43,611 nucleotides of DNA. Origin: a virus. Below the pieces are notes generated by a model. The model had not been told where the DNA came from, searched no databases, and saw only the letters and a program-made list of their open reading frames with translations. This document shows positions 7,679 to 16,937 of this stretch, piece after piece. Positions within the stretch are counted from its first letter, which is position 1. Each line of letters opens with the position of its first letter. Where the stretch lies: positions 1 to 43,611 of the IMG/VR virus record IMGVR_UViG_3300045136_000463; one strand, given 5' to 3'. The translations under genes and the position numbers were made by a program.

Positions 7679-8299
7679 ATGGCGACGCTCGACGCGGACC
7701 AGTTCCGAGCGCAAAGCCTCTACAACCTGGACGACCCCCAGGCCGCGTTGCGGAACGCCATGCGGGACGAGGGGATCAACCCCTACGCGGCGAACCCGTA
7801 TGCCCAGTGGCTCCTCCGCTCGGCGCAAGGGCTGGCGAACGCCTTTATCCAGTACAAGGCGACGGGCCAGGGACCACGGGCGGGGGTAGGGGAGGGGGCC
7901 ACCGCCGACCAGGCGGCCCGCGAAGCCTTCGATTTCGGCAACTTCCTGCGGGGCTCGCTGCGGACGGGCTCGAACTACGCCAATATTCGCGGCGCGGGGG
8001 CGCAGCTCCCCGACGCCGTGCGGCGGGTGCGCGAGTACCAGGAGGCGCTGGCGCGGGGCACCCCGGCCAGCCAGCTCAACCCCTACCTCGCCCTGCTCTC
8101 CGACCGCATGGCGGCGAACAGCGGTCAGGGGTTGATGAACCTGTACGCGACCTACTACGCGCCGCAGTTCAACCGCACGATGGGCCAGAGCTACCTGAAC
8201 ATGCTCGACTCGGCCTACTCGACCGGGTTCTACAACTACCTCCAGTCGCAGGAGCGCGACTACCGCGACGACGTGTATCGCTACCTGCTGGGGTTCTAA
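7679..8299 (+). CDS. Helical virion protein paralogue
   Basis: A 206-residue protein preceded by a GGGGGTG site. It aligns by eye with the last ~200 residues of the preceding gene: DPQAALRNAMRDEGINPY matches NPVEAMRNALLDIGRNPF, WLLRSAQGLANAF matches YLLRAAQGLGLAF, FGNFLRGSLRTGS matches FGNFLRNALTTGS, and both end in YYLLG or YLLGF. This is a within-genome duplication of a virion module. It is probably a structural or ejection protein. No known family is recognised. Confidence 0.65.
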   Translation: MATLDADQFRAQSLYNLDDPQAALRNAMRDEGINPYAANPYAQWLLRSAQGLANAFIQYKATGQGPRAGVGEGATADQAAREAFDFGNFLRGSLRTGSNYANIRGAGAQLPDAVRRVREYQEALARGTPASQLNPYLALLSDRMAANSGQGLMNLYATYYAPQFNRTMGQSYLNMLDSAYSTGFYNYLQSQERDYRDDVYRYLLGF

Positions 8300-8312
8300 C
8301 TGGGGTTCTGAG

Positions 8313-8672
8313 ATGCCGGCTTACGCGGACATCAGCGGCCAGGGGGGCCAGGGCCAGGGGTCGAGCGTCCCGTTCTGGAACAGCCGCGACTTCCTGAACA
8401 TGGTCCCCGACGCGGGCTACTGGCGCTACCTGCTGGACCTGGGCTACGGCGGCACCTCGCCACGGGCCCGCTTCGCCCAGAACCAGCAGGGGCGCTACCT
8501 GAACATGTTTCACGCCGACGCGGCGAGCGACCCGAACATGGGCTTTTACGACTGGCTCCTGCGGCGGGGGATCGACCCGGGCGCCGAGTTCCTGGCGCAG
8601 AGTCCCGAGCAGCGGGGTGACTTTACCTCCCGCTACCTCACGCCGCGTGCGCGCTGGTCGCTGGGGGGCTAG
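8313..8672 (+). CDS. Third member of the helical virion family (short)
   Basis: A 119-residue protein between the paralogue above and the muramidase gene. It has a Gly/Gln-rich start, then repeats of an aromatic pattern (WRYLLDLGYGGTSPRARFAQNQQGRYLNMF, shown in the last half as GFYDWLLRRG and SRYLTPRARW) that echo the tail of the previous protein (GFYNYLQSQ). It may be a shortened relative. Its stop is adjacent to the next GTG. Function unknown. Confidence 0.6.
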   Translation: MPAYADISGQGGQGQGSSVPFWNSRDFLNMVPDAGYWRYLLDLGYGGTSPRARFAQNQQGRYLNMFHADAASDPNMGFYDWLLRRGIDPGAEFLAQSPEQRGDFTSRYLTPRARWSLGG

Positions 8673-9911
8673 GTGGCCTTCGACCGCCAGTTCTTCGACG
8701 GCGTGCTCGGCCAGGTGCGGGGGACCCTGGGCGGCTTCCTCGACGCCGCCCTGCCCGTGCGCTACGAGAGCCAGTACGCCCCGCCGGTGCGCTACCAGGG
8801 GTTCGAGCTGCCCCAGGAGGGGCGGCGGAGCAGCGTGCTCGACGACCCCTTTCGCGACCTGGGGTTCACCGACCTGGACATGGGCGGGCTGCTGGGCAGC
8901 CTCGGCGCCCGGGCGCAGCGGCTCCTGGCCGAGGGGCGCCTGCGGCGCGGCGAGGAGCAGCGCAAGATCGAGGAGGCGCGCAAGCAGCGCCAGGGGGTGC
9001 TCCAGCCCGACGCGGTGCCCAGCTCCATCCCCGCCGCCTGGCGGGACCACGTGGCCGAGGCCGCGCGCCAGTACGGCCTCGACCCGGCGCTGATCGCCGC
9101 CATCATCCAGCAGGAGTCGGGGGGACAGCAGTACGCCACGAGTCCGCGCGGCGCGAGGGGGCCGATGCAGCTCATGCCGGACACCGCCCGCGCCCTGGGG
9201 GTCACTGATCCCTACGACGTGCGCCAGAACATTCTGGCCGGGGCCAGGTACCTGCGCGAGCAGCTCGATCGCTTCGGCGGCAATCTGGAGCTGGCCCTGG
9301 CGGCCTACAACGCCGGGCCGGGCGCGGTGCAGCAGCACGGAGGGATTCCGCCCTACGCCGAGACGCGGGCCTACGTCCCGGCCGTGCTGCGGCGCTATCG
9401 GGAGGCCCAGGCCGAGGCCCAGCGGGCGGCGCAGGCCTACGCCCAGGGGCAGCAGCAGGCGGCGGTCGCGAGCGCACCCGGCGCGGTCTACGAGGCGGGC
9501 GGGCGCTACTGGCAGATCGCGTTTGACTTCGACCTGCCCTATGCCACACCCCTCCCCGGGGGCACGACGCGCCATCGGGGGGTCGATCTCATCGTCGCGG
9601 GTGCGCCGCAGAACGGGCGGGGCCTGACCTACCAGGCGTTCCTGCCTGGCACGGTATATGCGCTCACCAACGACCCGGCCGGCGGTCAAGGTATCATCGT
9701 CTCAGGGGACGACGGCCTCTATCATCGCTACTTCCACAGCGACCGCGTGCTGGTCCAGGTCGGGCAGCGGGTGGACCAATCGACCCCCCTCGGCGTCGTG
9801 GGCGCCACGGGCAGCGAGGGCTTCCCACACCTGCACTTCGAGGTCGCGCGGCACCCCAACGGGGATCGGGTGCCGCTCGACCCCCGGCCCTATCTGTCGA
9901 GGTACCGATGA
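8673..9911 (+). CDS. Virion muramidase: SLT transglycosylase plus M23 endopeptidase
   Basis: A 412-residue two-enzyme wall hydrolase from a GTG start. Residues about 115-220 are a soluble lytic transglycosylase fold with the catalytic Glu in QQESGG (about 147), then GARGPMQLMP and LALAAYNAGPG. Residues about 295-400 are a Zn M23 peptidase with HRGVDL (about 300) and HLHFEV (about 386), the expected metal ligands. One domain would cut glycan and the other peptide cross-links. Its place among virion genes, far from the endolysin, suggests local wall opening during DNA entry. Confidence 0.9.
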   Translation: MAFDRQFFDGVLGQVRGTLGGFLDAALPVRYESQYAPPVRYQGFELPQEGRRSSVLDDPFRDLGFTDLDMGGLLGSLGARAQRLLAEGRLRRGEEQRKIEEARKQRQGVLQPDAVPSSIPAAWRDHVAEAARQYGLDPALIAAIIQQESGGQQYATSPRGARGPMQLMPDTARALGVTDPYDVRQNILAGARYLREQLDRFGGNLELALAAYNAGPGAVQQHGGIPPYAETRAYVPAVLRRYREAQAEAQRAAQAYAQGQQQAAVASAPGAVYEAGGRYWQIAFDFDLPYATPLPGGTTRHRGVDLIVAGAPQNGRGLTYQAFLPGTVYALTNDPAGGQGIIVSGDDGLYHRYFHSDRVLVQVGQRVDQSTPLGVVGATGSEGFPHLHFEVARHPNGDRVPLDPRPYLSRYR

Positions 9912-12900
9912 GCGGGCAGGACACCACGCCGCAGGACGCGCTCCAGACGCGGGCGCGCTGGCTGGCCGAGCAGCAGGTCCAGCAGCCGCGCGGGGCGCCG
10001 CCGGTGAGCGTCGGCCCGACCCTGGGCGACGCCTTCGGCGCGATGGGCGGCGCGGCGCTGGCCGCCCTCGGCCTCCTCGACATCCCGAAGAACCTCGTGC
10101 AGACCGCGCTCGGCGGCGGCGACCAGGAGCGCTTCCGCCAGATGATCGAGGGCACGGGCCGGGAGAGCGCCCAGTGGTGGCGCGAGCGCGGCACGGGCTT
10201 CGGCGTGCTGCCCCCCGACGTGCAGCAGACTCTCTTTCGCCTGGGTGTGGACATCCTCACCGACCCGCTGACCTACGTCGGCCTGGGCCTGGCCGGGCGT
10301 GCGGCGCGCACCGTGCCGCCGAGCCTGCCGCTGCTGCGGAACCTCCTGCTCACCCTGGACAAGACGGATCGGGGGATCAGCGCCGCGCTGGCCGCGCCGT
10401 TCTTCGGCGCCCGCGTGCCACTGCCGGGGGACCGGCAGGTGATGGTCCCCGGCCTGGCCCAGGCCGTGCCCGCCGTGCTGCGCCGCGTGCCCGTGGGCCT
10501 CGACAAGCAGGTGATGGAGACCGGCACGCAGGTGACCAATCAGGGGATCGCGCTGCCCACGGCGACCTTCCGCGCGGCGGAGAACCTCTGGGAGACGATC
10601 GCCGCCCGCGCCCCCGAGAGCGAGCTGAAGCGGCGGGCGCGCGACCTGGCCGACGCCCTGGCCTACCTCAAGCGGCGGGGGGCGGTGCTCACCGAGGACG
10701 CCGCCGACCTGGAGGCGGCGCGGCTCGGCCAGCTCCTCCCCGACGCGGTGAGCAGCGCGGAGAACGCGCGCCGCCTGGAGGGGGCGCTCGTCGATCTCTG
10801 GCAGGCGGTGAAGGAGGCCCCGAACGCCCGGGCCGGCGCGGCCGGCCTGGAGCTGCTGGCGGAGACCGAGCGCCGCAGCCTGCGCGCCTGGGAGGAGCTG
10901 CTGGCCGAGTACCGCCCCCGCATCGACGCCCTGCCGGAGAACAAGACCCGCGCGGTGCTCTGGAAGGAGTTCTACGACCGAGGGTACCAGGAGACGATCC
11001 GGCTGTACGAGGCGGCGCGGACCACCTTCCGCCGCCTGGCGCGCGAGCTGGCGGGGGAGACCGACACGCCCGAGGCGCGGCGGATGTTCGAGGAGACCTA
11101 CGACGTCCTCCTCGCCGCGCGCACCGGCCCGCTGGAGTACGTGGGCCTGTTTCGCGACCCCAGTGTGTTTCCCAACCCCCGCGCGGCCCCCCCGCTGGAC
11201 GAGCGCTTCCAGATCGCCCAGACGCTCCTCCGCAACCTGGAGGACACGCTGGGCCAGGCGCGGGAGTTCCTGCCCCGCGTCGCCCGCGACGAGCTGGGGA
11301 ACCGGCTGGACCTGCGGCTGCGCGAGCAGGACTTGCTGCGCCAGGGCCTCCCCGGCATCCTGGCCGCCGTCCCCGAGGAGCTGAAAGGCACCTTAGGACT
11401 CTTCGCCGAGCCGCTGTTCGGCACGGCCAGGGGGGTGCAGGCGGCACGGCAAGCGCTGGAAGAGGGGCTGGAGGCCCTCTGGACGCGCTTCGGCCCGCAG
11501 GGCGTCCCCTACCCGGCCTTCGACCCCGCCAGGGTGGCGGACACGCCCGCGAACTGGCTCGGGCACATCAACCGCACGCTGGACGTGCTGGGGCTCCCGC
11601 CCGTGCAGAACTCGGTGGAGCTCCTGCGCGCGTTCCAGGGGCGCATCCCGGACAAGCTGTACACCAGGATCGACCGCGCGATCCAGAAGTACCCCGGCGG
11701 CGACCTGCTGCTCAGCGACCCCTACGAGATCGTCTTGGACCGCGTGATCCGGGAGCACGCGCCGCAGCTCAACATCACACGGCCGGGGACGCTGGAGCGG
11801 GTGCTGGAGGACGCCACGGCGCTGTACAAAGAGCAAGCGCTGGCGACGCTGACCTACCCGATCACCAACCTGGCGAGCGGCCTGCTGATGGGCGCGCTCG
11901 AAGGGGTGAACCCCCTGCGCGTGGTGCGGCACCTGCGCGAGACCTGGCTGGACGCCATGCGCGGGACCTTCCGCCAGCCGGAGCACATCGAGGACTTCCT
12001 GGCCGCCGTCGAGCTGCCCAGCGTGCCGCAGGCGGTCACGGGCGGCGCGGCCGGCATCCAGACCGAGCTGACCGCCGTGCGCGAGTACACGCAGCGGGGG
12101 CTGACCGCCTCCGCCCGGATCGGGGCCACGAAGCTCGGCGTGGGCGGCACGGCCCTCGGCGGGCTGGCCGGGGCGCTGTCTACGGACGCCGACGCACCCG
12201 CCGAGGAGCGGGCGGCGAACATCGCCCTCGGGGCGGCTCAGGGGGCGGCGGTCGGCGCCTCGCTGCCCACGGTGAGCAAGTTCCTGCTGCAACGCCTGGG
12301 CCTGGGGCTGGAGAACGCCCTGCGCGGCGAGGCGTGGTACACCCGCACCAGCGAGGCCGTGCGCGCCCGGCTGCCGCAGCTCGAAGCGGCGGTAAGCGAC
12401 GCGCTGGCCACGTACACGCGGCGGACGTATGACCCCAGCAAGCTGGGCGCCGCGCGGGTGGGGGCGTTCCAGCCGGCGCCGGTGGAGACCAAGAGCGTCC
12501 TCGACGCCATCCGGCAGAGCGAGGGGCTGATCGGGCCGAGCCAGGTGCAGGCTCTCCTGCGCGAGGCGGGGCTGGACAGTGCCACGGCCCTGCGGGTCAG
12601 CGAGCAGTGGCGGCAGGCGCTCCGCGCGGCCAGCGACGAGGGTGTAGAACTCGCCAACACCATTCACTTCGACTACACGAACCTGTCGAACTTCGAGCAG
12701 TTCGCCCGCACCTGGCTGCCGTTCTCGACCTGGGCCTTCAAGGCGTTCCCGTTCTTCCTGCGCCACCTGGTTCAGCGGCCGGTGCTGCTGACCACGCTGC
12801 TGGCGATCCAGGAAGAAAGCGAGCGGCAGGTGCAGGCCGGCGGGCTGACCGACCGCTTCCGGGGCGCCCTGGCCTTCTCCCCCTTAGATTACGTCTGGAG

Positions 12901-14233
12901 CGCGATTCTGGGGCGCTGGAACGAGGACGGCAGCCCGGGCGTGCGGGTGTACATGAATCCCTTGCGCGGCCTGCTGCCCTTCTCGGACACCGCGCGGAAC
13001 CTGCTGGACCGCCCGAACGAGACGCCCGTGGAGACGGCGCTGCGTATCCCGCAGGCGTTCGGCCTGCCCGGGCCGCATCCGCTGATCGACGCGGGCCTGC
13101 GGACCACGGGGCTGCTGGGGGACGCGCCCCCGCGCGGATATATCCGCGCGGGCGGACCGCTCGCCGGCCTCGGCGCCCTGGCGGGGGTGAACGAGGGGCG
13201 GGGGATCGACCTCAACGCGCCGCTCCAGCGGCTAGAGGCGGGGATACGCACGGCGGCGACGGGCCAGCAGCCGGCGGACCTCGACCTGATCCGCACGCTC
13301 AAGCGGATCGACGAGCTGGCCGTGGAGGCGGGGACGACCACCACGGCCGGGGGCGGCCGGGCCGCGCCGTTCATCCTGGCGAAAGCCACCCGCGCGGGGC
13401 CGATCTGGGAGGAGGCGCGGCGCCAGGTGGCCCAGGAGCAGGGCTTGCGCTCGCTCTCGGGCTTTGCCTCCCAGTTCGTCACGCCGCAGGCGGTGGCGAG
13501 TTCGACGGAGCTGGAGATACTCGGCGCACGGGCGGCGGTCCCCGTCGAGCGGCGGACCCTCCGCCTGGTAGCCGAGGCAGCCAGGCGCGCGCCGGATGCG
13601 GTCCTGCCCGCACCGGTGGTCGAGGAAGTGCGCCAGGCCAGCCTGGAGTTAAGCAAGGCGCGCTGGCTGGAGGGGTCGCTGCCCGAGGGCCAGCAGCCAC
13701 CGGAGGTGGAGGCGCTGCTGAGCGACCCCACGGCGCGGAACGTCCAGCAGGTGCTCACCTGGATGGGGCTGGAGCAGGGGAACCAGAACCCGCTCACGCG
13801 GGCCTATGGGCAGGCCGGGGGGACGGACAAGCAGCAGCTTCAGGCGTTGCTCAGCCTGTACCGCTCGCTGCCGGCGCAGATTCTCGGGGACCCGCGCTAC
13901 CAGGGGATCGACCTGGCCGGGCTGGAGCGCCTGGGGGCCTTCCAGCAAGCCTTCGAGCGGACCGACCCGCTGATCCAGCAGTACATCCGCTCGCGGCCCA
14001 CGGTGTACGCGCGGACGCTGCGCTACCTCCAGGAGCAGCAGGAGCGGCTGCGGCAGCTCTACCCGATCCTGGACGCCTACCTGGCCTACGAGGCGCTGCA
14101 CGCGCCGCCGCGCCCGCCGGCGGTGCTGCGGCAGGCGGAGGACCCGCGCTACCAGAACCTCGGGCACCTGGAACGCTTCCTCGAAGACTACTGGTACCCG
14201 CGCCAGGCGGTCATGGGCCGCCTCGGCCGCTGA
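9908..14233 (+). CDS. Large internal/ejection-type virion protein
   Basis: A 1441-residue protein overlapping the muramidase gene by 4 bases (ATGA). It is Ala/Leu/Arg-rich with long amphipathic helices, and has Gly/Ala-rich hydrophobic segments near residues 740-780 (LGVGGTALGGLAGAL and GAAQGAAVGASLP), of the kind that insert in membranes. The FDYTNLSNFEQF segment (about 918-930) and a following aromatic stretch are unassigned. Size and position, after a muramidase, resemble gp16-type ejection proteins of podoviruses, which form a trans-envelope channel. This is an inference from layout; no enzyme motif was found. Confidence 0.65.
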   Translation: MSGQDTTPQDALQTRARWLAEQQVQQPRGAPPVSVGPTLGDAFGAMGGAALAALGLLDIPKNLVQTALGGGDQERFRQMIEGTGRESAQWWRERGTGFGVLPPDVQQTLFRLGVDILTDPLTYVGLGLAGRAARTVPPSLPLLRNLLLTLDKTDRGISAALAAPFFGARVPLPGDRQVMVPGLAQAVPAVLRRVPVGLDKQVMETGTQVTNQGIALPTATFRAAENLWETIAARAPESELKRRARDLADALAYLKRRGAVLTEDAADLEAARLGQLLPDAVSSAENARRLEGALVDLWQAVKEAPNARAGAAGLELLAETERRSLRAWEELLAEYRPRIDALPENKTRAVLWKEFYDRGYQETIRLYEAARTTFRRLARELAGETDTPEARRMFEETYDVLLAARTGPLEYVGLFRDPSVFPNPRAAPPLDERFQIAQTLLRNLEDTLGQAREFLPRVARDELGNRLDLRLREQDLLRQGLPGILAAVPEELKGTLGLFAEPLFGTARGVQAARQALEEGLEALWTRFGPQGVPYPAFDPARVADTPANWLGHINRTLDVLGLPPVQNSVELLRAFQGRIPDKLYTRIDRAIQKYPGGDLLLSDPYEIVLDRVIREHAPQLNITRPGTLERVLEDATALYKEQALATLTYPITNLASGLLMGALEGVNPLRVVRHLRETWLDAMRGTFRQPEHIEDFLAAVELPSVPQAVTGGAAGIQTELTAVREYTQRGLTASARIGATKLGVGGTALGGLAGALSTDADAPAEERAANIALGAAQGAAVGASLPTVSKFLLQRLGLGLENALRGEAWYTRTSEAVRARLPQLEAAVSDALATYTRRTYDPSKLGAARVGAFQPAPVETKSVLDAIRQSEGLIGPSQVQALLREAGLDSATALRVSEQWRQALRAASDEGVELANTIHFDYTNLSNFEQFARTWLPFSTWAFKAFPFFLRHLVQRPVLLTTLLAIQEESERQVQAGGLTDRFRGALAFSPLDYVWSAILGRWNEDGSPGVRVYMNPLRGLLPFSDTARNLLDRPNETPVETALRIPQAFGLPGPHPLIDAGLRTTGLLGDAPPRGYIRAGGPLAGLGALAGVNEGRGIDLNAPLQRLEAGIRTAATGQQPADLDLIRTLKRIDELAVEAGTTTTAGGGRAAPFILAKATRAGPIWEEARRQVAQEQGLRSLSGFASQFVTPQAVASSTELEILGARAAVPVERRTLRLVAEAARRAPDAVLPAPVVEEVRQASLELSKARWLEGSLPEGQQPPEVEALLSDPTARNVQQVLTWMGLEQGNQNPLTRAYGQAGGTDKQQLQALLSLYRSLPAQILGDPRYQGIDLAGLERLGAFQQAFERTDPLIQQYIRSRPTVYARTLRYLQEQQERLRQLYPILDAYLAYEALHAPPRPPAVLRQAEDPRYQNLGHLERFLEDYWYPRQAVMGRLGR

Positions 14234-14246
14234 GCGCCAAGCCGAG

Positions 14247-14257
14247 TTGACGTAACA
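14247..14257 (+). promoter_or_regulatory. TTGACGTAACA element
   Basis: One of four near-identical TTGAC(A/G)TAA elements (also 3517, 39293, 43418). It sits 11 bases before an AAAGGAG ribosome site. A -35 role would put the -10 inside the gene, so it may instead act as an extended -10 (TGA-CGTAAC) or a protein-binding site. Confidence 0.3.
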
Positions 14258-14276
14258 GAAAGGAGACCGTACACTC

Positions 14277-15131
14277 ATGCTAGACCCGATCTACGTTATG
14301 TCAAGTGGAGACGTAGTGGACGGCATCTGGCTCAAGGGGGTCTACTACCCGCCCATCGCCGGGGGCGCCATCGACACGCCCCCGACCGAGAGCGGCGCAC
14401 CGCCCGCCCAGGACGGCACCCCGCCGGAGTCCGCCTTCGGTGTGCCCACCGAGGGCGACCCGCTGGTGAACCTGGGGCTCATCGACCCCCGGACCGGCCA
14501 GGCCCTCGCTACGGAAGACTGGCAGCCAGAGGGGGCGCCGGGTGCGGCACCGCGAGCGACGGCCGAGCAGTCGCCGCCCTCTCTGGACTGGGATAGCCCC
14601 GAGAACCCCTACAAGCAGAAGCTTGAGGAGTTCGCGGGCCAGGCGCCGGCCGTCCAGGGCCGCGCCTACCTCGACCAGAAGACCGCCGAGATCACCTCGC
14701 AGATGGCGGCGGCCTACGCCTACCTCACCCAGCTCCGGGACGCCCAGGGCCAGCCCGTGTACGCCCCGGAGATCGCCCAGGCCCTCGTCGTCCAGGCCGG
14801 CCGTGCCGCGCTGGCCGAGGCCCGCGTCGAGGCCGAGCACATCGCCCTGCTCCCCCAGGTCAAGCGGGAGGCCGCCGAGCGGATCGCCAGGGAGTGGTCC
14901 ACCAGGGGTGCCACCGTGAGCCCGGACGAGCTGCTGGGCGAGACGACCGTGGCGGGTATGCAGGCCCGCGCCAAGTCCCTCGCGGAGCTGCGCCGGGACA
15001 GCCGCACCCAGCAGCGGGCGGCCAGGGGCGTCGATAAGGCTGAGAGCGGCCCGCCAGCGGGGAGCAAGTTCGATTACTCGAATCTCTCTCCCCATCAGGT
15101 CATCAAGCTTGGCCTAGCCCGGGGAGGGTGA
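14277..15131 (+). CDS. Scaffolding-type head protein (probable)
   Basis: A 284-residue protein with an AAAGGAGACC ribosome region, immediately before the major capsid gene. Residues 35-110 are Pro/Gly/acidic and look disordered. Residues about 110-250 are charged Ala/Glu/Arg-rich helices with coiled-coil character (AALAEARVEAEH, REAAERIAREW), and the C-terminus is basic with NLSPHQVIKLGLA. Disordered acidic N-terminus, helical middle and short basic C-terminal helix is the usual scaffold plan. No protease motif is seen. Confidence 0.65.
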   Translation: MLDPIYVMSSGDVVDGIWLKGVYYPPIAGGAIDTPPTESGAPPAQDGTPPESAFGVPTEGDPLVNLGLIDPRTGQALATEDWQPEGAPGAAPRATAEQSPPSLDWDSPENPYKQKLEEFAGQAPAVQGRAYLDQKTAEITSQMAAAYAYLTQLRDAQGQPVYAPEIAQALVVQAGRAALAEARVEAEHIALLPQVKREAAERIAREWSTRGATVSPDELLGETTVAGMQARAKSLAELRRDSRTQQRAARGVDKAESGPPAGSKFDYSNLSPHQVIKLGLARGG

Positions 15132-15132
15132 G

Positions 15133-16068
15133 ATGGCGACGACGCTCACGGAAGCCGCCAAGTACACCACCAACATGGTCAAGAAGGGCGTGCTGATGGA
15201 GATCGTCAAAGACTCCATCGTGATGCAAAAGCTGCCCTTCATCGACGTGGTGGGGAACGCCTACCAGTACCTCCGCGAGACCACGCTGCCCACCGCCGAG
15301 TTCTACGACCCGAACGAGGTCTGGGCGGAGAGCACCGGGGACGTGACCCAGAAGACGGCGGCGCTGAAGATTCTCGGCGGCGACGCGGACCTGGACAACT
15401 TCCTCAAGGCCACGCGCTCCGACAAGACCGATCTCCAGGCCGAGGTGATCCAGAGCAAGACCAAGGCCGTGAAGCACAAGTTCCTCACGACCTTCTGGTA
15501 CGGCGACAGCACCGTGAACACCAAGGAGTTCGACGGGCTGCACCGGATTTTCCTCGGCGCGGACATGGCCGGCCAGTACCTCCACATGGGGACGGGTTCG
15601 ACCGGCGCGGCGCTCTCGCTCGCCAAGCTCGACGAGGCCATCGACCTCGTGCGCGACGGCCGGCCGGACTGCATCCTCACCACGCGGCACATCCGCCGGC
15701 GGGTGATGCAGTACCTCCGCACCCTCGGCAGCGTCGAGATGCCCAGGACCGAGTACGGCGTGCCGGTGCCGAGCTATAACCATATCCCCTGGGATTACGA
15801 CGACTTCCTGCTCCAGACCGAGGCGATCTCGGGCGGGACCTACTCGGCCTCGACCGGCGGCGTCACGTCCACCCTGTTCATCCTGCGCTTCGGTCAGAAG
15901 GACCTTCTCGGTCTCCAGAACGGCGGGCTGGAAGTCATCAAGGTCGGGCAACTGGAGTCGAAGGACGCCGTGCGCCACCGCATCCGCTGGTACGTCAGCC
16001 TCGCGCTGCTGCGGACGATCTCGGTGGCGGCGATCGACGGCATCACCGACGCCACGGCAGTGGCCTAG
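15133..16068 (+). CDS. Major capsid protein
   Basis: A 311-residue protein one base after the scaffold stop, with a GGGAGGG site. It shows the HK97-type order: N-terminal helices (KYTTNMVKKGVLMEIVKDS), an E-loop-like beta segment (TTLPTAEFYDPNEVWAESTGDV), a spine helix region and a late beta-rich domain (FILRFGQKDLLGLQNG). Length is normal for an HK97-fold protein without a fused protease. Position between scaffold and connector genes supports the call. Confidence 0.85.
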   Translation: MATTLTEAAKYTTNMVKKGVLMEIVKDSIVMQKLPFIDVVGNAYQYLRETTLPTAEFYDPNEVWAESTGDVTQKTAALKILGGDADLDNFLKATRSDKTDLQAEVIQSKTKAVKHKFLTTFWYGDSTVNTKEFDGLHRIFLGADMAGQYLHMGTGSTGAALSLAKLDEAIDLVRDGRPDCILTTRHIRRRVMQYLRTLGSVEMPRTEYGVPVPSYNHIPWDYDDFLLQTEAISGGTYSASTGGVTSTLFILRFGQKDLLGLQNGGLEVIKVGQLESKDAVRHRIRWYVSLALLRTISVAAIDGITDATAVA

Positions 16069-16076
16069 GCACTACC

Positions 16077-16103
16077 GGGGGGAGGAGGGTCGCTCCTCCC
16101 CCC
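16077..16103 (+). terminator. 11-bp GC hairpin after capsid gene
   Basis: GGGGGGAGGAG and CTCCTCCCCCC pair perfectly around a GGTCG loop, starting 9 bases after the capsid stop. No T-run follows, so strong termination is doubtful. Partial termination or 3'-end protection of the capsid message would suit the need for a high capsid level. Confidence 0.5.
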
Positions 16104-16119
16104 ACACGGGGAGGATGAG

Positions 16120-16410
16120 ATGGCGGTGGAAGTCCGCAACGACTTCGGCGGCGTGTTCCTGATCTCGGTCTCGGTCAACCCGGCCTCGCTGGGTGCGGGC
16201 ACCGTGGCGAATACCACTGTGGCCCACGCCGACATCCGCGCCAACGATCTGGTTGTGCCGATCCCGCCGCCCGCGCTGGAGGCCGGGGTGGTGATCCAGG
16301 GCTGCCACAGCGTCCAGAACGGCCAGTTCTCGCTGCGGCTGTACAACCCCACCGCCGGCGCGGTGGACCCGGCGGCGGCGACCTGGCAGTTCCTTGTCTT
16401 CCGACGCTAG
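16120..16410 (+). CDS. Small beta-rich head protein (decoration-like)
   Basis: A 96-residue protein with GGGGAGGATGAG before ATG. It alternates hydrophobic and polar residues (VFLISVSVNPASLGAGTVANTTVAHADI, shown here as beta strands) and ends FSLRLYNPTAG ... WQFLVFRR, a single beta-sandwich pattern typical of capsid decoration or minor virion proteins. It directly follows the capsid gene. No specific family could be named. Confidence 0.6.
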   Translation: MAVEVRNDFGGVFLISVSVNPASLGAGTVANTTVAHADIRANDLVVPIPPPALEAGVVIQGCHSVQNGQFSLRLYNPTAGAVDPAAATWQFLVFRR

Positions 16411-16849
16411 GGACTATGCCATCGTGGCCGCGAGCCATCCCGTGCCCGCCCACCTGGCGCCGCACGTGCGCCAGGTACGCACGGGCACGCCGCTCCGCCC
16501 CGGTCCGGAGGGCTGGGTCATCGCCCCGCTGGGCGAGCACGCCCAGGCGTATGCGGCCAGCGCTGCCCGGGGCGGTGAGCGGCTCATGGCCTGGCGGGTG
16601 ATTACGCTCGAAACCTACCGCCCGCAGTTCATCCCGGGCGAGCGCTACGACATCGCGGACATCGACGCCACGGGTTATATCCGCTTCGCGGCGGGCGGGC
16701 GGTACACGGCGCACTCGGAGACGCGCCTGCTGCTGGACGCGGGGATAAGCGGGGTCCCCGCGCGGTCGGAGCCGGCGGAGCAGTCCCCTCCGCCGGCGCC
16801 GCCGCCCAGGGGGACGTGGGATAACGTCACGGGCAACGAGGAGTGGTGA
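16394..16849 (+). CDS. Conserved-type head/neck protein of unknown function
   Basis: A 151-residue protein. TTG 16394 overlaps the previous gene by 17 bases; GTG 16424, after AGGGA, is an equally possible start. The body has GTPLRPGPEGWVIAPLGEHAQAYAASAARGG in two pieces of small residues, then RYDIADIDATGYIRF, and a Pro-rich C-terminus (SPPPAPPPRGTW). A neck or head-completion role is suggested only by position. Confidence 0.55.
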   Translation: MSSDARDYAIVAASHPVPAHLAPHVRQVRTGTPLRPGPEGWVIAPLGEHAQAYAASAARGGERLMAWRVITLETYRPQFIPGERYDIADIDATGYIRFAAGGRYTAHSETRLLLDAGISGVPARSEPAEQSPPPAPPPRGTWDNVTGNEEW

Positions 16850-16851
16850 GG

Positions 16852-16911
16852 ATGCGCGCTAAGAAGAAGGGTGGCAAGAAGGGCGGCTACGGCAAGCCCA
16901 CGCGGGTGTGA
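16852..16911 (+). CDS. 19-residue lysine/glycine-rich micro-protein
   Basis: ATG 16852 follows GAGGAGTGGTGAG and encodes MRAKKKGGKKGGYGKPTRV. Its stop overlaps GTG 16908 of the next frame. Seven of 19 residues are Lys or Arg outside the Gly pairs, so it is strongly basic and likely to bind nucleic acid or pack with DNA. Micro-proteins with a KKKGGKKGGYG-type sequence sit near head genes in some podoviruses. The ribosome site and the tight spacing favour translation. Confidence 0.6.
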   Translation: MRAKKKGGKKGGYGKPTRV

Positions 16912-16937
16912 GGGTCCCGCCAGCGGGGGGTGTCGCG

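Noticed and set aside
9658-14250. Long plus-strand frames (924 and 547 residues) inside the 1441-residue gene
   Set aside because: Arg/Gly/Ala-rich shadow frames of the large virion gene, with no coding signal of their own.
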